A stretch of DNA of 20,981 nucleotides from CANKHA01 sp035699705. GTDB taxonomy: Bacteria; Pseudomonadota; Alphaproteobacteria; Rhizobiales; Xanthobacteraceae. The notes beneath the pieces are model-generated. The model was not told the DNA's origin. It worked only from the letters and a program-made list of their open reading frames with translations, and did not search any database. The stretch covers positions 1-20,981 of the forward strand of contig DASSPI010000177.1 in assembly GCA_035699705.1 (NCBI GenBank), given 5' to 3'. Both the position numbers and the translations under genes were made by a program. Below, one piece after another: positions 1-7,494 of this stretch (the first letter of the stretch is position 1; every line of letters begins with the position of its first letter).

Positions 1-1
1 C

Positions 2-793
2 GGCGTGGCGGAATATGTCTACGAACGTGAGCAGCGCGACTTCGGCGATATGGGCGTGCGGCTCGGCCGCGCGCTGCGCAAGCGGATCGAATCCGGCGCC
101 TTGCCCTGGCCGTTCCTTCCGGCCGGCGAATGCATCCGCGCAACTGCGCTGGGCGCTTCCGAATACAGCGTGCAGCTGAGCGGCAACACCAGCTTCATTT
201 CCACTCCCGGCTCGCTGCTGCCGCGGCGCAACCTGCAGGTGCTGCAGCCGCCCTACGTCTGCGACAATGCCATCGATCCTGATCAGCTGGCGCAGACGAT
301 CCGAGCGCATTTCACCGCTTTCGACATCGCACATGACGGTGATGCTGAAGTGGCGCTGGCCTTCCGCTGGCTGGGGGCGCCCTCTTACGAGCGGATCGCC
401 GCTTTCGCCGAAGGCATCAAGCGCGCCATGGCCGAGCGCCTCGCCAAGAGGCAGGCGCTATACGTCATGCTGGACGGCGACGTGGCGCAGACGCTGGGCG
501 CGATCCTGCGGGAAGAAAAGCGGGTGGAAAGCGAGATCCTGGTGATCGACGGCGTGGTGCTGTGGGATTTCGATTATATCGACCTCGGCCGCATCCGCAT
601 GCCGTCCAACACGGTGCCGGTGACCATCAAGTCGCTGGTGTTCAGCGAGGATCCGCGCGGCCCGCGGCCGCGCCAGCGTATCCATCATCATGATCACGAT
701 CACAGCCATGACCACGCTCATGGACACGACCACGGTCACGACCACCATCATGCCCATGATCATCACCATCAGTTGAGAAAAGCCGGTATCTGA
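2..793 (+). CDS. eutA: Ethanolamine ammonia-lyase reactivating factor EutA, 5'-truncated by the window edge, with His-rich C-terminal tail
   Basis: The reading frame is open to the left edge, so the true start lies outside; about 263 residues are visible, against roughly 470 for E. coli EutA. Recognition rests on C-terminal blocks I can align from memory: IRATALGASEYSVQLSG-T, LPRRNLQVLQP, VIDGVV, then DYIDLG and VPVTIKSL. These correspond to E. coli EutA VRATVIGAG..LSGST, LPLRNLPV and DYIDIG..VPVTVKSLAF. EutA proteins are ATP-dependent, actin-fold chaperones that exchange damaged cobalamin for fresh cofactor in ethanolamine ammonia-lyase (EutBC) in the cytoplasm. The ATPase half is off-window. 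Counting from the GTG at 5, residues after about 225 are not part of the family core: a run of His and Asp (18 His in 29 residues) precedes a short LRKAGI end. The TPR gene follows 10 bp after the stop. eutBC may lie upstream, but that cannot be seen. The family call is firm; metal binding by the tail is inference. Confidence 0.88.
   Translation, partial: GVAEYVYEREQRDFGDMGVRLGRALRKRIESGALPWPFLPAGECIRATALGASEYSVQLSGNTSFISTPGSLLPRRNLQVLQPPYVCDNAIDPDQLAQTIRAHFTAFDIAHDGDAEVALAFRWLGAPSYERIAAFAEGIKRAMAERLAKRQALYVMLDGDVAQTLGAILREEKRVESEILVIDGVVLWDFDYIDLGRIRMPSNTVPVTIKSLVFSEDPRGPRPRQRIHHHDHDHSHDHAHGHDHGHDHHHAHDHHHQLRKAGI
683..769 (+). repeat. His/Asp low-complexity coding tract at the end of eutA
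   Basis: These 29 codons encode 18 His mixed with Asp, Gly, Ala and Ser, mostly as CAT/CAC-GAT/GAC steps, so the DNA is a degenerate catgac repeat. Such tails are known in metallochaperones (HypB, UreE, CobW/ZNG-type GTPases), where they hold Ni, Co or Zn. Their presence on a EutA protein is seen directly; the function is not known. Confidence 0.85.
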
Positions 794-803
794 CTTCTCT
801 GGC

Positions 804-2585
804 ATGACCCCTGGACAAGCACAGACACTTCTCCAGCAAGCCCATGTGGACCAACACGCGGGCCGCCTGCTTGAAGCTTCCGCCACATGCAGGTTGGTTC
901 TAAAAAGCCGGCCGCGGGACTTTAGTGCCAATTATTTCATGGCCATCCTGCATGCACAGCAAGGTGACATGGATGGAGCCGTCAAGTTTTTTAAGTCGGC
1001 CGTAAAAATAAATCCGGACTTTTTAGACGCGCGATACAATTTGGCCTACGCGCTTAACCTGACCGGGATGCATCAGGAAGCCGTTGGGCACTATGAAAAA
1101 ATTCTAAAGACCAATCCGCAGCATCTCGACGCGCAAATAAATTACGCAAACACCTTAAGCCTTCTTGGCCGCTATTCCGATGCTTTGGCGAAGTACCGAG
1201 AGCTCATTATCTTGATTCCGAATTCTGCGCCGGCCTATGCAAACCGCGGCTATGTCCTGAAGCAGCTGAAGCGGCTTGACGAGGCACTCGTCGACTGCGA
1301 CAGGGCAATTTCCCTGGATCCTGGTTACGCCGAAGCACATTTCAATCGCGGCGCCACGCTGCACGAACTGAATCGCTTTGAGGATGCTCTGGAAAGCTAC
1401 GATCAAGCGATCAAGCTCAAGTCCGTATACGCGGATGCGTATTTCAATCGCGGTGTTACGCTGCACGAATTGAAGCGCTTTGATGCGGCGATCGAGAGCT
1501 ACGACCAGGCAATCGGGCTCAAGTCTGATTATGCTGAAGCATATTTCAATCGCGGCACGACGCTGCATGAGTTGAAACGTTTCGACGAGGCGCTGGAGAG
1601 TTACGATAAGGCCTCGGTGATCAACCCCGATGATGACCGTATTCTTTTCGCGAGAAGTTCAGTGAACCTTCTGCGTGGAAACTTTCAATCCGGTTGGCGG
1701 GAATATGAGGGGCGCGCCACGAATCGGGGCCGTGGCACTAACCGGGCATTGCGACGGCCGCGATGGCTTGGCGATGCCGATATCGCGGACAAAACAATCC
1801 TGGTTCATTGCGAGCAGGGATTGGGAGATACAATACAATTCTGCCGATATATTAAACTTCTTAAGCAGGAGGGCGCCCGCGTTTTGTTCGCGCCACAACC
1901 GTCTTTGAAGGGGTTGATGGGATCGCTGGGCGACGTCGATCTGGTCGATGTTGAAAATCGAGATCTGCGGCCTGATTACCACTGTCCGCTTCTCACTTTG
2001 CCGCTCGCGTTTAAAACGGATCACGATTCCATTCCCGCACCAATCCCGTATCTGTTTTCCGATCCGCAACGCGCAAAGGACTGGGCTGACAAAATTGGCG
2101 GCCGCGATTTCAAGATCGGCATCTGCTGGCAGGGCGCCGCGACCAGAATGGATGCAGGACGCTCTTTCCACGTTCGAGAATTCCTTCCGCTGTCGCAAAT
2201 CCCGGGTGCGCGCCTGATCAGCCTTCACAAGGGCGAAGGCGAGGCGCAGCTTTTGACGCTCCCTGACGGCATGGTTCAAGCGCTCGGCCGCGATTTCGAT
2301 GCGGGCTCGAATGCGTTCCTCGATACGGCGGCCGTGATGGAAGGTCTTGACCTCATTATTACATCCGACACGGCGATCGCGCATTTGGCAGGCGCGCTTG
2401 GAAGACCGACATGGGTTGCGCTGCAATATGTGCCGGACTGGCGGTGGTTGTTGGATCGGAACGACAGTCCATGGTATCCAACCATGCGCCTATTTAGACA
2501 GCAGAGAGTTGGAGACTGGGAGGGAGTGTTCTCACAGATCCAGCTGGCGCTCATCGAGCGGATGCAATCGGCGGGCAAAGTTTAA
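804..2585 (+). CDS. TPR-repeat protein with C-terminal GT9/heptosyltransferase-like (GT-B) domain
   Basis: The product is 593 residues. Residues about 8-275 form seven or eight 34-residue TPRs, with the usual small residue/Tyr or Phe/Asn-Arg-Gly and A-ESYD-AI pattern. The best are at 144-177, 178-211, 212-245 and 246-279. Residues about 330-585 form a second domain with EQGLGDTIQFCRY (337-349), IGICWQG (438-444) and SDTAIAHLAGALGRPTWV (521-538). The last motif is the nucleotide-sugar end of GT9/heptosyltransferase-like GT-B proteins. TPR plus this domain is a common bacterial architecture, thought to glycosylate proteins or surface glycans, but the acceptor here cannot be read from sequence. 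No signal peptide or membrane segment is visible, so it is probably cytoplasmic. The ATG at 804 has no clear Shine-Dalgarno sequence and lies 10 bp after the eutA stop. The gene is AT-richer than its surroundings (positions 961-1020 hold 26 G/C in 60), suggesting separate origin. Confidence 0.85.
   Translation: MTPGQAQTLLQQAHVDQHAGRLLEASATCRLVLKSRPRDFSANYFMAILHAQQGDMDGAVKFFKSAVKINPDFLDARYNLAYALNLTGMHQEAVGHYEKILKTNPQHLDAQINYANTLSLLGRYSDALAKYRELIILIPNSAPAYANRGYVLKQLKRLDEALVDCDRAISLDPGYAEAHFNRGATLHELNRFEDALESYDQAIKLKSVYADAYFNRGVTLHELKRFDAAIESYDQAIGLKSDYAEAYFNRGTTLHELKRFDEALESYDKASVINPDDDRILFARSSVNLLRGNFQSGWREYEGRATNRGRGTNRALRRPRWLGDADIADKTILVHCEQGLGDTIQFCRYIKLLKQEGARVLFAPQPSLKGLMGSLGDVDLVDVENRDLRPDYHCPLLTLPLAFKTDHDSIPAPIPYLFSDPQRAKDWADKIGGRDFKIGICWQGAATRMDAGRSFHVREFLPLSQIPGARLISLHKGEGEAQLLTLPDGMVQALGRDFDAGSNAFLDTAAVMEGLDLIITSDTAIAHLAGALGRPTWVALQYVPDWRWLLDRNDSPWYPTMRLFRQQRVGDWEGVFSQIQLALIERMQSAGKV
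1335..1640 (+). repeat. Three tandem 102-bp near-identical TPR-coding repeats
   Basis: Copies run 1335-1436, 1437-1538 and 1539-1640, exactly 102 bp (34 codons) apart. Each starts gc-(a/g)-(c/t)-at-ttcaatcgcgg and keeps stretches such as cgctgca(c/t)ga and gagagcta or close variants. The unit at 1233-1334 is a more diverged fourth copy. DNA-level similarity, not just protein-level, points to fairly recent duplication or ongoing gene conversion inside the TPR array. Confidence 0.85.
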
Positions 2586-2586
2586 G

Positions 2587-2973
2587 ATGAAAGCGCCAGA
2601 AGTGCCTTTGTCCTGGGGTGAGTTGATCGACAAAATTACAATTTTGGAAATCAAGTCCAGCCGATTAAAAAGCCCTGCGGCCTTGGCGAATGTCAATAAA
2701 GAGCTGAAGTTGCTCGCTTTGCATGGCGGGGCCGCCTTGCATTCGGCCGAGGTGCCTGTCCTCAAAAAGCGTCTCTCGCAGGTCAATGAAGCGCTCTGGG
2801 AGATTGAGGACAAGATCAGGGCAAAAGAAGCGCGGCAGGAATTCGATGCGGAATTTATCGACTTGGCCCGATCGATATATAAGCGGAACGACGAACGGGC
2901 CGCCATTAAACGGCAGATAAACACGGCGCTCGCATCGGATCTGGTCGAAGAGAAAAGTTATCATCCCCATTAA
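2587..2973 (+). CDS. DUF6165 family protein
   Basis: This 128-residue protein starts at the ATG one base after the TPR-GT stop codon (taa-g-atg), so translation is probably coupled. An in-frame ORF extends left to 2347, but that extension lies inside the TPR-GT gene and is not needed. I recognise the uncharacterised DUF6165 family by GELIDKITILEIK near the N terminus (11-23), the central VNEALWEIEDKIR-KE (66-81), and ARSIYKRNDERAAIKR-IN ahead of EEKSYHPH at the end. It is rich in charged heptad-like stretches and probably largely helical. No catalytic motif, signal peptide or membrane segment is visible. No function is established for the family as far as I know. The one-base spacing and shared lower GC suggest it works with the TPR-glycosyltransferase, which is inference. 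Confidence 0.8.
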   Translation: MKAPEVPLSWGELIDKITILEIKSSRLKSPAALANVNKELKLLALHGGAALHSAEVPVLKKRLSQVNEALWEIEDKIRAKEARQEFDAEFIDLARSIYKRNDERAAIKRQINTALASDLVEEKSYHPH

Positions 2974-3128
2974 AGGCAAGATTTTCGGAGGTATAAGCCC
3001 AGGAGTCCGGTGACGATCAGGTGCAGACGAAGCACACCGGCCCGCCCGGCGCGTTATAGGCTATGGAATCCGTCACCGGCCCGTGTTAATCGGTGCCCAT
3101 CATACAAAAGCAAAGCGAGGAGAGCGGT
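2974..3128 (+). other. Intergenic region with a 9-bp inverted repeat and a 10-bp direct repeat upstream of the cupin gene
   Basis: The region holds CCGGTGACG at 3007-3015 and its exact reverse complement CGTCACCGG at 3071-3079, with centres 64 bp apart. CACCGGCCCG occurs directly repeated at 3035-3044 and 3074-3083. A small ORF from 3010 overlaps these and looks spurious. I see no convincing -35/-10 pair, but this is the natural place for the cupin promoter and operator. The ribosome binding site AGGAG is at 3118-3122, six bases before the cupin ATG. Confidence 0.4.
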
Positions 3129-4253
3129 ATGGCAAAGGACGCCATTGTATCGGACGAGTTGGCGAAAAAATTCGCTACGGAAAAAGAGACGCCTTACACC
3201 CGCTGGGTGGCCAAGGAAGGCCTCGACATCATCCCTTCCATCTACGTCGAAAGCCTGCACACCGTTCCGCTGAAGCCTTGGGCGCGGCGGGGCGGCAAGG
3301 GCGTCTACATGAATCACGATGCCTCGCGCACTTCCAACGACTGCTATGTCTGCGAGATCGAGCCGGGCGGCAAGCTCGCGCCGCAGCGCCAGCTGTTCGA
3401 GGAAATGATCCTCGTTCTCACCGGCCGCGGCTCAACCAGCGTATGGAATGACGAGGGGAAAAAGGTCACCTTTGAATGGAAGGCGGGCGCGCTGTTCGCC
3501 ATCCCGCTCAACTGCTGGCACCAGCATTTCAACGGCTCCGGCCAGGAACCGACGCGGTTCGTTTCGGTGACCAACGCGCCGCCGGTCATCAATCTCTATG
3601 AAGAGCCGGAATTCGTGTTCAACACGAAGTACGACTTCAAGAGCCGCTTCGCGGGCGAGCCCGACTATTTCAGCAACAAGGGCGAGCAGAAAGGCTTGCT
3701 GCTCGACACCAACTTCGTGGCGGATGCGATCAACATCCCGCTGATCAATGCGAAGGAGCGCGGCGCGGGCGGCGGGCATATCCGCTTCAACATGGCCAAA
3801 GGCTCGATGAACAGCCATATCTCGCAGTTCCCGGTCTCGACCTACAAGAAAGGCCATGCGCATGGCCCGGGCGCGCATGTCATCATCCTCAGCGGCGAAG
3901 GCTATTCGCTGATGTGGGCGGAAGGTGAAGAGCCGAAGCGCTACGACTGGAAGGTCGGCACCATGATCGTGCCGCCCAATATGTGGTTCCACCAGCACTT
4001 CAACACCGGCACCACGCCGGCGCGCTATCTTGCCTTCAAGCACGAGGTCGTTTCGATCCGCAATGCGCAGGGCGTGCCGAAGGCCTGGATCAGCCGCCGC
4101 GTCGGCGGCGACCAGATCGACTACGTCGACGAGAAGCCTATCGTGCGCAAACTGTTCGCCGAGGAACTGGCGAAGCACGGCATGAAGTCGAAGATGGACG
4201 AAGCCTACGAGACGGAGAAAGCCGAGCTCGAGACTATGGCGAAGTCCGCCTGA
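3129..4253 (+). CDS. Two-domain cupin (bicupin) protein of unknown substrate
   Basis: The product is 374 residues. An in-frame GTG at 3093 is possible, but the ATG at 3129 has AGGAG six bases upstream (3118-3122) and is preferred. Two cupin barrels are apparent, about residues 70-150 and 235-305. In the first, the usual HxH of motif 1 is replaced by QRQ (86-88), while EE (91-92) and motif 2 His (PLNCWHQHF, 126-134) remain. In the second, motif 1 reads GHAHGPGAH (242-250), with His where the canonical Glu sits, and motif 2 is PPNMWFHQHF (282-291). Domain 2 therefore could bind a metal through His residues, while domain 1 has probably lost part of its site. Bicupins include gentisate dioxygenases, oxalate decarboxylases and many uncharacterised proteins, and I cannot assign one of those. 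No signal peptide is seen, so it is cytoplasmic. It stands alone and is followed by a strong terminator. Confidence 0.82.
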   Translation: MAKDAIVSDELAKKFATEKETPYTRWVAKEGLDIIPSIYVESLHTVPLKPWARRGGKGVYMNHDASRTSNDCYVCEIEPGGKLAPQRQLFEEMILVLTGRGSTSVWNDEGKKVTFEWKAGALFAIPLNCWHQHFNGSGQEPTRFVSVTNAPPVINLYEEPEFVFNTKYDFKSRFAGEPDYFSNKGEQKGLLLDTNFVADAINIPLINAKERGAGGGHIRFNMAKGSMNSHISQFPVSTYKKGHAHGPGAHVIILSGEGYSLMWAEGEEPKRYDWKVGTMIVPPNMWFHQHFNTGTTPARYLAFKHEVVSIRNAQGVPKAWISRRVGGDQIDYVDEKPIVRKLFAEELAKHGMKSKMDEAYETEKAELETMAKSA

Positions 4254-4285
4254 GTCAGGGGCCTGATCCGGCCAAGCAGAAATTA

Positions 4286-4321
4286 GGGGGCCGCGCCCGG
4301 CGCGGCCCCCGATTTCTTTTT
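4286..4321 (+). terminator. Rho-independent terminator after the cupin gene
   Basis: GGGGGCCGCG (4286-4295) pairs perfectly with CGCGGCCCCC (4301-4310) around a five-base loop, and a T-rich tract follows (4313-4321, tttcttttt). The T tract lies only on the rightward side, so it ends transcription from the cupin gene. The leftward efflux operon has no equally good terminator visible before 4322. Confidence 0.85.
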
Positions 4322-4369
4322 GAGATCGGCGCAACGGGAGAGGTCTTTTCCCTCCTCCTGGCCGCAGGA

Positions 4370-7300
4370 TCAGCGCGGGCCGGCCGGTAAGGCTCCTGGT
4401 GCAATTTGCGGCAGGCCGCCGACGTGCCGCGCCCGGCGCCGGCGCAGCCGGTCGAGCATCAGATAGATCGCCGGCGTGGTGTAAAGCGTGAGGATCTGCG
4501 ACACCAGCAGGCCGCCGATGATGGTGATGCCGAGCGGGCGGCGGATTTCGCTGCCCTGGCCGGTGGCAATGACCAGCGGCAGCGCGCCGAGCATGGCGGC
4601 CAGCGTCGTCATCAGGATCGGCCGAAAGCGCGCGAGGCAGGCCTCAACCACTGCGCGCTCGGGCGTGAGTCCGCGCCGCCGCTCGCCGTCGAGCGCGAAG
4701 TCAACCAGCATGATGCCGTTTTTCTTCACCAGGCCGATCAGCAGAATGATCCCGATGAAAGCGATCAGGCTCAGTTCGGCCTTGAACGCTTGCAGCGCGA
4801 GCAGCGCACCGAGGCCGGCGGGAGGCAAAGTGGAGATGATCGTGAGCGGGTGCAACAGACTCTCATAGAGTATGCCGAGCACGATATAGACCGCGAAGAT
4901 CGCGGCCAGGATGAGGATCGGCTGCCCGAGGGTGCTGCTGCGTGCCGCGCGCGCGTCGCCGGCGAAGTCGCTCCGCACCGTGTCCGGCATGTGCAGCTCC
5001 GCCACGGCACGGTCGATGGCCGCCATTGCCGCTTCTGCCACGACGCCCGCCGCCAGCTCGTAACTGATGGTGACTGCGGGGAACTGGCCCTGGTGGTTGA
5101 CCACCAGCGGCGCGACGCCACGTTCGAAGCGCGCCACCGCCGAAAGCGACACCTGGGTATTATCCTTGCCAGGGACGTAAATCTTGCCGAGATCAGTGGG
5201 ATCACGCTGGAAGCGCGGGTCGATCTCCAGGATGACCCGGTATTGGTTGCGCTGGTTGTAGATGGTGGAAATTTGGCGCTGCGAGAAGGCATTGTTGAGC
5301 GCGGAGTCGATATCCTGGATGCGGACGCCAAGCCGTGATGCCGCGAGGCGATCGATGACGACATTGGCCTGCAAACCGCCCTGGTCGCGGTCGGTACTGA
5401 CGTCGGTGATCTGCGGCAATGTCTTCAGCTTGTCGACCACTGCCGGAACCCATTGATTGAGCTCGGCAATATTCTGGTCCCAGAGCGTGAATTGATTGCG
5501 TGAATCGCTGGAACGCGCGCCCGCGCGCAGGTCCTGCATGGGCCAGACCGAGGCGCGCAGGCCCGGAATGGTGTTGAGCTGCGTGCGCAGCCGCCGGGCC
5601 ACTTCACTGGCGCTGACTTTGCGTTCGGCCAGCGGTTTCAAGCTGATGAACAAAGTGCCGCGGTTCACCGACGCGTTCCAACTGCCGCCGCCGATCGACG
5701 AGCCGACATTTGCCACCGCCGGATCGGCGGAAACGATCGCCATGGCGCGCTGCTGCAACTCTGCCATGGCGCTGAAGGAAATGTCGGTCGATGCGCGCGT
5801 GCCGCCCCACATCAGCCCGGTGTCGTCCTCCGGGAAGTAACCTTTCGGCGTCGCAATGTAGAGCTGAACGGTGAGTGCGAGCGTCGCAAGGAATACCAGC
5901 AGGATCAGCGCGCGATATTGCAACGCATATTCAAGGCTGCGGGCATAGCCGCGCAGCATCCGCCCGAGCACCGCCTCCACCGCACGATCGAGCCAAGTCG
6001 CGGTCTTGCTCGGCGCCGAGCGCACGAAATAGGCGCAGATCATTGGGGTCACCGACAGCGAAACCGCAGTCGAGATGATGACCGCGAAAGTCAGCGTGAC
6101 GGAGAATTCGCGGAGGAAGCGGCCAATCACGTCACCCATGAACAGCAGCGGGATAAACGCGGCGATCAGCGAGATGCTGATGGAAATGACGGTGAAGCCG
6201 ATCTGGCGCGCGCCGGCGAGCGCTGCCCGAAGGGGCGACATGCCGCGCTCGAGATTGCGGAAGGTATTCTCGATCATCACGATCGCGTCGTCGACGACAA
6301 AGCCGACCGAAACGACCAGCGCCAGAAGCGAAACGTTGTTGAGCGAAAAGCCGACTATCCACATAGCGGCGCAGGTTCCCGCCAACGCCAGCGGAACGGT
6401 CACGCCCGCGGCGATTGTCGCAGCAGCCCGCCGCAGAAAGACGAAGACCACCATCATGACGAGCGCAATCGTGACCAGCAGCGCGAATTGCAGATGGTTG
6501 ATCCCGGCCTTGATTGTCTGGCTGCGGTCCGAGAGCACCGAGATATCGATGTCGGCCGGGATCCAGCGTTTCATCTCCGGCAGCAGGTCTTTGATCCGCT
6601 CCACCGTCTCGATGACGTTGGCCGTGGAATCCTTGGTGATGATCAGCAGCACCGAGGGCTGGCTATTGAACCAGCTGGCCGAGCGGCTGTTACGCACGCC
6701 CCGTTCCACCGTGGCGATATGCGACAACCGCACCACGTCGCCATTGGCGGCCTTGACCACCAGCGTCTCGTAATCCCGCGGCTGCTGCAGTTGTGCATTG
6801 GTGGCGATGGTCTCTGCCTGCGCCGGCCCGTCGAAGGCGCCGACCGGGCCGATCGAATTGGCATTGGAGATGGTGGTGCGCACCTGTTCCATGGAGATGC
6901 CGGTCATCGCCAGCGCGGCCGGATTGACCCGCACGCGCACGGCGGGCTGCTCCGCACCGCTGACGGTGACGTCGCCCACGCCTTCGGTCTGGGAAATGCG
7001 CTGCGCGAGGACGCTGTCGGCGATGTCATACAGCGCGCTCGGCGCGATGGTTTTGGAGGTCAGCGCCAGGATCAGCACGGGCGCAGCGGCCGGGTTGGAC
7101 TTGCGGAATGACGGCAGGTTGGGCAGGTCGCCGGGCAGATCGGTCAAGGCCGCATTGAGCGCCGCCTGCACGTCGCGCGCGGCGCCGTCGATGTTGCGGC
7201 TCAAGTCAAACTGCACGGTGATGCGGCTGGAGCCGAGCGAGCTGCGCGAGGTCAGTTCGGTGACCCCGGCAATCTCGCCCAGCCGGCGTTCGAGCGGCGC

Positions 7301-7492
7301 CGCGATGGTGGCGGCCATGGTTTCGGGATCGGCGCCAGGCCGGCTTGCGGTGACGCTGATGGTCGGCAGCTCGACCGCGGGCAGGCTGGCTACCGGCAGG
7401 ACGCGGTAAGCCACCACGCCGGCCAGAAACAATCCGATCGCCAGCAAGGTGGTGCCGATCGGGCGACGGATGAATGGGTAGGAGACGTTCAT
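4370..7492 (-). CDS. mdtC: RND multidrug efflux pump inner-membrane subunit, MdtC-like
   Basis: The product is 1040 residues, full length for HAE1-type RND pumps. An RRPIGTTLLAIG-type first transmembrane helix starts at residue 9, followed by two large periplasmic loops and the usual twelve-helix layout. The proton-relay aspartates are present in TM4 (GFVVDDAIVMIEN, Asp401-Asp402), and the matching lysine is in GLVKKNGIMLVDFAL near residue 925. The N-terminal half follows E. coli MdtC more closely than MdtB, for example LGSSRI..QFD..R-IDGAARDVQAALNAA. It starts two bases after the stop of the MdtB-like gene, so the two are translated together. MdtB and MdtC form a mixed trimer (two B to one C in E. 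coli) that exports bile salts, novobiocin and other drugs by proton antiport. The substrate here is not known. It is the last gene of the operon. Confidence 0.93.
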   Translation of the reverse strand: MNVSYPFIRRPIGTTLLAIGLFLAGVVAYRVLPVASLPAVELPTISVTASRPGADPETMAATIAAPLERRLGEIAGVTELTSRSSLGSSRITVQFDLSRNIDGAARDVQAALNAALTDLPGDLPNLPSFRKSNPAAAPVLILALTSKTIAPSALYDIADSVLAQRISQTEGVGDVTVSGAEQPAVRVRVNPAALAMTGISMEQVRTTISNANSIGPVGAFDGPAQAETIATNAQLQQPRDYETLVVKAANGDVVRLSHIATVERGVRNSRSASWFNSQPSVLLIITKDSTANVIETVERIKDLLPEMKRWIPADIDISVLSDRSQTIKAGINHLQFALLVTIALVMMVVFVFLRRAAATIAAGVTVPLALAGTCAAMWIVGFSLNNVSLLALVVSVGFVVDDAIVMIENTFRNLERGMSPLRAALAGARQIGFTVISISISLIAAFIPLLFMGDVIGRFLREFSVTLTFAVIISTAVSLSVTPMICAYFVRSAPSKTATWLDRAVEAVLGRMLRGYARSLEYALQYRALILLVFLATLALTVQLYIATPKGYFPEDDTGLMWGGTRASTDISFSAMAELQQRAMAIVSADPAVANVGSSIGGGSWNASVNRGTLFISLKPLAERKVSASEVARRLRTQLNTIPGLRASVWPMQDLRAGARSSDSRNQFTLWDQNIAELNQWVPAVVDKLKTLPQITDVSTDRDQGGLQANVVIDRLAASRLGVRIQDIDSALNNAFSQRQISTIYNQRNQYRVILEIDPRFQRDPTDLGKIYVPGKDNTQVSLSAVARFERGVAPLVVNHQGQFPAVTISYELAAGVVAEAAMAAIDRAVAELHMPDTVRSDFAGDARAARSSTLGQPILILAAIFAVYIVLGILYESLLHPLTIISTLPPAGLGALLALQAFKAELSLIAFIGIILLIGLVKKNGIMLVDFALDGERRRGLTPERAVVEACLARFRPILMTTLAAMLGALPLVIATGQGSEIRRPLGITIIGGLLVSQILTLYTTPAIYLMLDRLRRRRARHVGGLPQIAPGALPAGPR

Positions 7493-7494
7493 GG

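Noticed and set aside
2347..2586. Upstream extension of the DUF6165 frame
   Set aside because: It lies within the TPR-GT gene. The family-typical N terminus begins at the ATG at 2587.
3010..3273. A small plus-strand frame before and into the cupin gene
   Set aside because: It overlaps the cupin gene in another frame, has no ribosome site advantage, and has an Arg/Pro/Ser-rich shadow composition.
5918..7111. A 397-codon plus-strand frame opposite the MdtC-like gene
   Set aside because: It is a charged, low-complexity shadow frame of an RND gene that has all its expected motifs.
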